A DNA stretch of 63,714 nucleotides from an uncultured Acidobacteriia bacterium (lineage in GTDB: Bacteria > Acidobacteriota > Terriglobia > Bryobacterales > Bryobacteraceae), in assembly GCA_903881085.1 (NCBI GenBank), contig CAIRSA010000162.1, positions 1 to 63,714 of the forward strand, given 5' to 3'. Numbering within the stretch: position 1 is the first letter of the stretch; each line of letters begins with the position of its first letter. The notes beneath the pieces were generated by a model, which was not told the DNA's origin, ran no database searches, and saw only the letters and a program-made list of their open reading frames with translations. The translations under genes were made by a program, and so were the position numbers. Of this stretch, positions 59,068-63,714 are shown one piece after another.

Positions 59068-60750
59068 ATGATACGATTTTGGGTTGCTGGTTTTCTTTTC
59101 TGCACGGCACTGGCGCAAACGCCAGACCGCATCTACACCAACGGCACAATCCTCACTCTAAACAAGGCCGCCACGCAAGCCCAGGCCCTCGCCACCGCAG
59201 GCGACAAAATCATCGCCGTAGGCACGCGCGACGAACTGATGAAGCTCGCCACGGACCGCACCGTCGTGATCGATCTCCACGGCAAAACCATGCTCCCCGG
59301 CTTCTACGCCGCCCACGACCACTTCCCCAGCGTCGGCCATCTCGGTCTGCACACCGCCGATCTCAACAGTCCGCCCATCGGCAAAATCGAAACCATCGCT
59401 GACCTGCAAGCCGCCCTCCGCGAGCACATGAAATCCTCCACCCGCGACGGCTGGATCACCGGCCGCGGCTATGACGACACGCTGCTCAAAGAACACCGCC
59501 ACCCAACCCGTGATGACCTCGACGCCGTCTCCAAGGACCGCCCCATGTGGATCACCCACGTCTCCGGCCACCTCGGCGTAGCCAACAGCCGCGCCCTCGC
59601 CATCGCCGGCATCACGCGCGATACACCCAAGCCAGCCGGCGGCGTCATCCGCCATGACCCGCGCACCGGCGAGCCCAACGGAGTCTTCGAAGAGAGCCTC
59701 GGCCTCATCACCAAATTCCTGCCTGGCTACACGCGCGAACAGTCGCTCGAAGCCACCGCCGCCGCATCGGACATATATCTGAAGCAAGGAGTCACAACCG
59801 CCATCATTGCCGGCGGCAGTGTCGATTCCATCGCCGCGTTGAAGCGCGCCGAAGCCGCGGGCGTCCTGAAACTCCGCGTGCGCAGCATGCGCTTCATGAA
59901 CGGCGCGCAACCGCCGCGCCTCTCCACACCCTCGGAACTGGTCAGCATCGGCGGCGTCAAAATGCAGCAGGACGGCTCTCTGCAAGGACTCACCGGCTAC
60001 CTCACCAAGCCATACGCCACCGGAGATCCCAACTTCAGCGGCTACGCCATGCGCAGCCGCGAAGCCCTCACCACGCTGGTAAAATCCGCCCACAACGCAG
60101 GTCTGCAAATCGCCATACACGGCAACGGCGACGCCGCTATCGACGACATTCTCGCCGCCTACGAAGCCGCACAAAAGGCCAACCCGCGGGCCGATGCACG
60201 CCACCGCATCGAACACTGCCAGACCGTGCGCGAAGACCAACTCGACAAGATGAAACAGCTCGGCGTCACGCCGTCATTCTTCATCGGCCACGTTTACTAC
60301 TGGGGCGATCGCCACCGCGATCTGTTCCTGGGTCCCGAGCGCGCCGCCCGCATCAGCCCGCTCGAAAGCGCACGCCGCCGCGCCATCCGCTTCACACTGC
60401 ATGACGACACACCGGTCACGCCAGTGAATCCGCTGCTGCTAGTATGGGGCGCGGTGAATCGCCAAACCCGCGATGGCAAACTGCTCGGCCCCGATCAACG
60501 CATGCCGGTGATTGACGCCCTGCGCGCCGTCACCAGCGAAGCCGCCTGGCAGAACTTCGAAGAGGCCGCCAAAGGCTCCATCGAAGTTGGCAAGCTCGCC
60601 GACTTCACCATTCTCAGCGAAAACCCTTTGCAAACGCCCTCGCTGAAGCTCCGCGACATCAAAGTCACCGAAACCATCATCGGCGGCAAGTCGCGCTTCA
60701 GGCTCTACCCTGACGGCGTCGCTGCGCCAGCACCGCCGAAACCACAATGA
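59068..60750 (+). CDS. Secreted amidohydrolase (YtcJ-like)
   Basis: Exported metal-dependent hydrolase of 560 aa with signal peptide (MIRFWVAGFLFCTALAQ). Amidohydrolase family 3 marks: IYTNGTILTL, LPGFYAAHDHF with the His-x-His metal site, WITHVSGHLGVANSRAL, IAIHGNGDAAIDDIL, RHRIEHCQTVR and RFTLHDDTPVTPVNP. The C-terminal SIEVGKLADFTILSENP is typical. Substrate unknown (N-acyl or cyclic amides). The 3' end overlaps the convergent ABC permease by 53 bp, the longest such overlap in the window. Confidence 0.88.
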   Translation: MIRFWVAGFLFCTALAQTPDRIYTNGTILTLNKAATQAQALATAGDKIIAVGTRDELMKLATDRTVVIDLHGKTMLPGFYAAHDHFPSVGHLGLHTADLNSPPIGKIETIADLQAALREHMKSSTRDGWITGRGYDDTLLKEHRHPTRDDLDAVSKDRPMWITHVSGHLGVANSRALAIAGITRDTPKPAGGVIRHDPRTGEPNGVFEESLGLITKFLPGYTREQSLEATAAASDIYLKQGVTTAIIAGGSVDSIAALKRAEAAGVLKLRVRSMRFMNGAQPPRLSTPSELVSIGGVKMQQDGSLQGLTGYLTKPYATGDPNFSGYAMRSREALTTLVKSAHNAGLQIAIHGNGDAAIDDILAAYEAAQKANPRADARHRIEHCQTVREDQLDKMKQLGVTPSFFIGHVYYWGDRHRDLFLGPERAARISPLESARRRAIRFTLHDDTPVTPVNPLLLVWGAVNRQTRDGKLLGPDQRMPVIDALRAVTSEAAWQNFEEAAKGSIEVGKLADFTILSENPLQTPSLKLRDIKVTETIIGGKSRFRLYPDGVAAPAPPKPQ

Positions 60751-61681
60751 TTCCGGTGAGCATCAACCGCCCCGCCTCCGGCACCGCGTTCATGCTCAGA
60801 ATCTTCTCCATGTAGCCGATGGTGAACACGCCCAACAACGTCAACAGCACCGCCCCGCGCCCACCCGAAAGGCTCGTCCCGCCGATCACCACAATCGCGA
60901 TGGCTGTTAACTCGTAGCCCGCGCCGGCTTCCGGGTCGCCTTGCTGTTCCTGCGCCGCCTGGCAAATCCCCGCCACCGCTGCCAGCAATCCCGAATACAG
61001 ATACGCCGCAATCTTCGCGCCCGTCACCGGCACTCCGGCCAATCGCGCAGCCTCTTCGTTGCCGCCGATCGCATACAACTCGCGCCCCAACCGATGCCGC
61101 TCCATCATCGCCCACGTCAACGCCAGGCACACCGCCAGCACAATCGTCACCACCGCCAGGTTCCCACCCAGCGTGCGCGAATCAATCAATCGGAAGAATC
61201 CCGGCACATCCAGATATCGATACGACCCATCGGCGTTCTTCACCGCCGTCGACACCTTCATGCCGCCGCTTACCATCTTCGCCAGTCCGCGCGCGAACGC
61301 CATCATGGCAAGCGTTGCAATAAACGGTTGAATGCGGAACCGCGCAATCAACGTGCCCGAAACCGCTCCGCACAATGCCCCGATAAACAGGCACAGCAGC
61401 GCGGCCAATACCGGCGGCCATCCCCACCAGATACTCATCATCGAAAAGCAAACCGACACCAACGCCAGCACGCTGCCCACCGCCAGATCGATGCCGCCCG
61501 AAAGAATCACCACCGTCATGCCGCACGCAAGAATGCCGAACACCGAAGACTGCCGAAAAGTGTCGCGATGCGTCGAAAGCTTGAAAAACGCCCCGTCCGC
61601 GTTGAAGATCACGCCCGCCAGCAACACCATCAGCAGTGCAATGGTAGCCCGCGCCGAAGCCGATGACAACTTCAGTTTCAC
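60698..61681 (-). CDS. Ribose-type ABC transporter permease
   Basis: Inner-membrane permease of 327 aa of the RbsC/BPD_transp_2 family, with about nine membrane helices. Hallmarks: FGILACGMTVVILSGGIDLAVGSVLAL, then GGNEEAARLAGVPVTGAKIAAYLYSGLLAAVAGI and ELTAIAIVVIGGTSLSGGRG. It overlaps the ATPase gene by 4 bp. No periplasmic binding-protein gene follows, since the next DNA belongs to the convergent amidohydrolase. The sugar is unknown. Confidence 0.9.
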   Translation of the reverse strand: MKLKLSSASARATIALLMVLLAGVIFNADGAFFKLSTHRDTFRQSSVFGILACGMTVVILSGGIDLAVGSVLALVSVCFSMMSIWWGWPPVLAALLCLFIGALCGAVSGTLIARFRIQPFIATLAMMAFARGLAKMVSGGMKVSTAVKNADGSYRYLDVPGFFRLIDSRTLGGNLAVVTIVLAVCLALTWAMMERHRLGRELYAIGGNEEAARLAGVPVTGAKIAAYLYSGLLAAVAGICQAAQEQQGDPEAGAGYELTAIAIVVIGGTSLSGGRGAVLLTLLGVFTIGYMEKILSMNAVPEAGRLMLTGIIVVSAVLAQRRRQGRA

Positions 61682-63045
61682 GCAGCCTCCCTGCCCATCG
61701 CCGCCGCAATCACTTCCGCGGCCGAGGCCTTGTTATCATCGAACCGCGCCGTCACGCGTCCGCGATGCAACGCCACGATGCGATCGCTCAACGCCAGCAA
61801 CTCCGGCAGATCGCTCGACACCAGCAGAATCCCCATACCGTGCGCGGTCCATTCATTCATAAGCCTGTAGATCTCCTGCTTCGCACCAATATCGATGCCC
61901 CGCGTCGGGTCATTCAACAACAGCACGCGCGGCTTCGTCATCAGCCATTTGGCCAAAGCCACCTTCTGTTGATTGCCACCCGAAAGATCGCCCGCCTCCT
62001 GGTCGATCGACTCGGCCCGCACAGAAAAGGCCCGGAAGTATTCCTCCGCCGCAGCGCGCTCCCCGGCGCGGTCGCGCCACCCACGCGGAGCAAACCGCCG
62101 CAAAGAAGCCAACGTCATGTTCGCGCACAGCGACAGAGGCATCACCAGCCCGTCGGTCTTGCGGTCCGCCGTCAGCAGCGCAATGCCCTTGGCAATCGAT
62201 TCACGCGGCTCGCCAAAAACCGCCGTCAGCAGTTCCCCTGCCCCCGAACCCTGCAATCCCGCGATGCCCAATACCTCGCCTGCCCGCAGCGTAATGCCGT
62301 GCGAATCCACGCGCAGCAACTCCTCGCCGGGCACACCTGATCGCTCAGGATAGTGTTGGCTGACCTCGCGCCCCACCATCCACTCAATCATCTTCGCCAT
62401 CGGCAATTCACTGGCCGCCGCACTACCGATCAAAAGGCCATCGCGCAGCACCGTGATGCGGTCCGCCAACCGCTCCACCTCTTCCATCCGATGCGTTACG
62501 TAAAGAATCGCGCAGCCGCGCTGCTTCAACTGCCCGATGATCTCAAACAACCGCTCGGCATCAGAGCCATTCAGCGCGCTGGTCGGCTCGTCCATCACAA
62601 TCACCGAAGCCTCGCGCCCCAACGCCCGCGCGATCTCCACAATCTGCCGCACTCCCGCCGAAAGCTCCTCCACCAGCGTGTCCGCAATCTCCGCCAGCCC
62701 GAACGGCTCCAACAATCGCAAAGCCTCGCGCTGTTGCGCCAAGTCGTCAATGAACCCGTACCGCGTACGAAAATGCCCCAGGCAAAGGTTATCTCGCACG
62801 GTCATGCTCGGCACCAACGACAGCTCCTGATAGATCACCGCCACGCCGCACGCCGGCCTTTTCACGCTACCCGCGTAGCCGTCATAGACCCCGGCCAGAA
62901 TCTTAATCAGCGTGCTCTTCCCCGCCCCATTTTCTCCCGCAAGAATGTGAACCTCGCCCGCATGCAGCGCCAGGTCCACTCCCCGAAGAACTTCCGCCGC
63001 ACCGAAGCGCATCCCGATGCCGGTCATCTGCACAAGCGGCTTCAT
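61678..63045 (-). CDS. Ribose-type ABC transporter ATP-binding protein (two domains)
   Basis: Cytoplasmic double ATPase of 455 aa like RbsA/MglA. The first domain has Walker A GENGAGKS (37-44) and the signature VEELSAGVRQIVEIARAL, with Walker B VIVMDEPTSAL. The second domain begins with the usual degenerate P-loop (GIAGLQGSGAGELLTAVFG) and has LSGGNQQKVALAKWL and LLLNDPTRGID. The ATG at 63045 is chosen because it overlaps the upstream stop (ATGA); an in-frame ATG lies 6 codons earlier. It is somewhat shorter than E. coli RbsA (501 aa). Confidence 0.92.
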   Translation of the reverse strand: MKPLVQMTGIGMRFGAAEVLRGVDLALHAGEVHILAGENGAGKSTLIKILAGVYDGYAGSVKRPACGVAVIYQELSLVPSMTVRDNLCLGHFRTRYGFIDDLAQQREALRLLEPFGLAEIADTLVEELSAGVRQIVEIARALGREASVIVMDEPTSALNGSDAERLFEIIGQLKQRGCAILYVTHRMEEVERLADRITVLRDGLLIGSAAASELPMAKMIEWMVGREVSQHYPERSGVPGEELLRVDSHGITLRAGEVLGIAGLQGSGAGELLTAVFGEPRESIAKGIALLTADRKTDGLVMPLSLCANMTLASLRRFAPRGWRDRAGERAAAEEYFRAFSVRAESIDQEAGDLSGGNQQKVALAKWLMTKPRVLLLNDPTRGIDIGAKQEIYRLMNEWTAHGMGILLVSSDLPELLALSDRIVALHRGRVTARFDDNKASAAEVIAAAMGREAA

Positions 63046-63668
63046 TTGACCGCCCCATAGCATCCAGCGGCGAACAACCGTTTATCCACGCGGCTCAAAC
63101 CTCGTTCCCGCTCCGCTGGCAATATGCGAGTATGCGCAATCGTGCAGAGGTACTCAGGAATCGCCCACGGGTCCTCCTCCGTGGTCATCCACTGAATGTG
63201 ATCGAACCGCGCCAGTCGCACCGGCCGCGAATACGCCCGCAGTGACTTCTCGCCCTTCAGATTAAAATACTGTTCGAAGTACGACATCACCAGTTCGCGA
63301 ATCGTGCGATACACCGGCTCGCGAAACCGCAGCCCCGAATAATTCGACTTCGCAATCGAACCCCACAACCCGCCGACGCGAAAAATCGCCAGCACGTGAT
63401 CATCGTCGCGCTCCGCTTCCAGATCCAGCAGCATCGGCTCGTGCCCGTTCACCGCCAGTGCCGCCGCACCCAGCAGCGCACCCTCCATGCAGTGCGCAGT
63501 CATGTCGCGCAGCACGCGCCGCGGCGACCGGCACGTCGGCCCATCGGGCTCTTTGTTATAGGCCGTCTCTTCGTCTAAAAATCGCTGAAGCTTATCGGGA
63601 CGGCGAAGCCCACGCAGAATGCGCAGTTCGGCGGATGAAAAGTCGCTCACGCCCACTAAGAGTACCAA
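63042..63668 (-). CDS. Transglutaminase-like protein of unknown role
   Basis: Protein of about 208 aa without signal peptide. A transglutaminase/papain-like site is suggested by Cys60 in AHCMEGALLGAAALAV, His91 in DDDHVLAIFRVGGLWGSIAKSN, and Asn109 or a nearby Asp as third residue. The start is uncertain: the longest frame opens with TTG at 63668 and in-frame GTG codons follow at 63656 and 63650. It overlaps the ABC ATPase gene by 4 bp, so it is coupled to a sugar transporter, which is unusual. A hairpin repeat sits just upstream. Could be a peptidase or an inactive relative. Confidence 0.65.
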   Translation of the reverse strand: MVLLVGVSDFSSAELRILRGLRRPDKLQRFLDEETAYNKEPDGPTCRSPRRVLRDMTAHCMEGALLGAAALAVNGHEPMLLDLEAERDDDHVLAIFRVGGLWGSIAKSNYSGLRFREPVYRTIRELVMSYFEQYFNLKGEKSLRAYSRPVRLARFDHIQWMTTEEDPWAIPEYLCTIAHTRILPAERERGLSRVDKRLFAAGCYGAVK

Positions 63669-63673
63669 AACCT

Positions 63674-63714
63674 GGGGACAGCCCGCGTGTTTACTAATTT
63701 AGAAAACCAGGAAA
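63674..63714. repeat. GGGGACAGCCCGC hairpin element, cut by window end
   Basis: The 13-mer GGGGACAGCCCGC (63674-63686) repeats the left arm of the element at 40908. It is followed by GTGTTT and a loop-like AT-rich stretch, and the window ends in AAA, which would start the complementary arm AAACAC. The second arm is therefore predicted just outside the window. It lies directly upstream of the transglutaminase-like gene. Confidence 0.6.

Noticed and set aside
59158..60240. 360-codon open frame on the minus strand
   Set aside because: Antisense to the amidohydrolase; low-complexity Gly/Val/Ala translation with no motif.
61663..63060. Long plus-strand open frames rich in Arg, His and Gln
   Set aside because: Antisense to the ABC ATPase and permease genes; composition is typical of shadow translation.

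Overview
The window comes from a GC-rich Gram-negative bacterium, most likely an Acidobacteriota of the Solibacter/Bryobacterales type. This is inferred from content. There are an Oar-like TonB-dependent receptor of about 1260 residues with an N-terminal carboxypeptidase-regulatory domain, a secreted Asp-box protein ending in the Solibacter-type C-terminal domain (TIGR03437-like), a PEP-CTERM-like protein, a secreted sulfatase, a DUF1080 protein, and a cytochrome c/PQQ dehydrogenase pair. No rRNA, tRNA, CRISPR array, prophage or intact insertion sequence was seen.

Layout. 1-2.3 kb: end of a MacAB-type exporter (adaptor and FtsX-like permease). 2.3-10 kb: secreted proteins (PEP-CTERM-like protein, FG-GAP/beta-helix protein, sulfatase, a Gfo/Idh/MocA oxidoreductase). 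10.1-16.5 kb: two converging units, ECF sigma/anti-sigma/IPT-like secreted protein facing FecR/secreted protein/B-box-like Cys-rich protein/TPR-CHAT protease. 16.7-24.4 kb: Asp-box protein, methyltransferase, then a chain of sensor kinase, beta-propeller lipoprotein, bshA (bacillithiol), lactonase and glycerophosphodiesterase. 24.4-40.9 kb: mostly housekeeping genes (MBL hydrolase, ygfZ, a cysH-cysC-PHP sulfur operon, penicillin-acylase-like enzyme, CNNM protein, GH113-like glycosidase, AlkD-like glycosylase, folK-ruvB-ruvA, rsmE). 41-47 kb: PadR-controlled tripartite RND efflux operon. 47-52 kb: DUF1080 protein, orphan antitoxin-like gene, cytochrome c/PQQ dehydrogenase, a frameshifted DUF1851 (Tdi1 immunity-like) gene, and a DUF433/DUF5615 pair. 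52-55 kb: NTF2-like protein, elongation factor P, DUF2239 gene, esterase. 55-63.7 kb: TonB receptor, amidohydrolase, and a ribose-type ABC transporter headed by a transglutaminase-like gene.

The most system-like locus is 10.1-16.5 kb. It joins an extracytoplasmic-stress regulator pair to an operon whose last gene encodes a TPR-CHAT protease with intact His and Cys, a possible signal peptide and a C-terminal membrane anchor, so the protease probably faces the periplasm. Nothing in the sequence proves the two units work together.

Other signals of interest: an 18-bp perfect inverted repeat that contains a near-consensus, apparently leaderless promoter before the DUF2239 gene; a 67-bp dispersed repeat that seems to donate the Shine-Dalgarno site of the lipoprotein gene; a second hairpin repeat family (GGGGACAGCCCGC) with a copy cut by the right window edge; and a sulfur operon in which a PHP phosphatase may do the job of CysQ. 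The genome is compact, with many 4-bp start/stop overlaps and six convergent gene pairs that overlap at their 3' ends.
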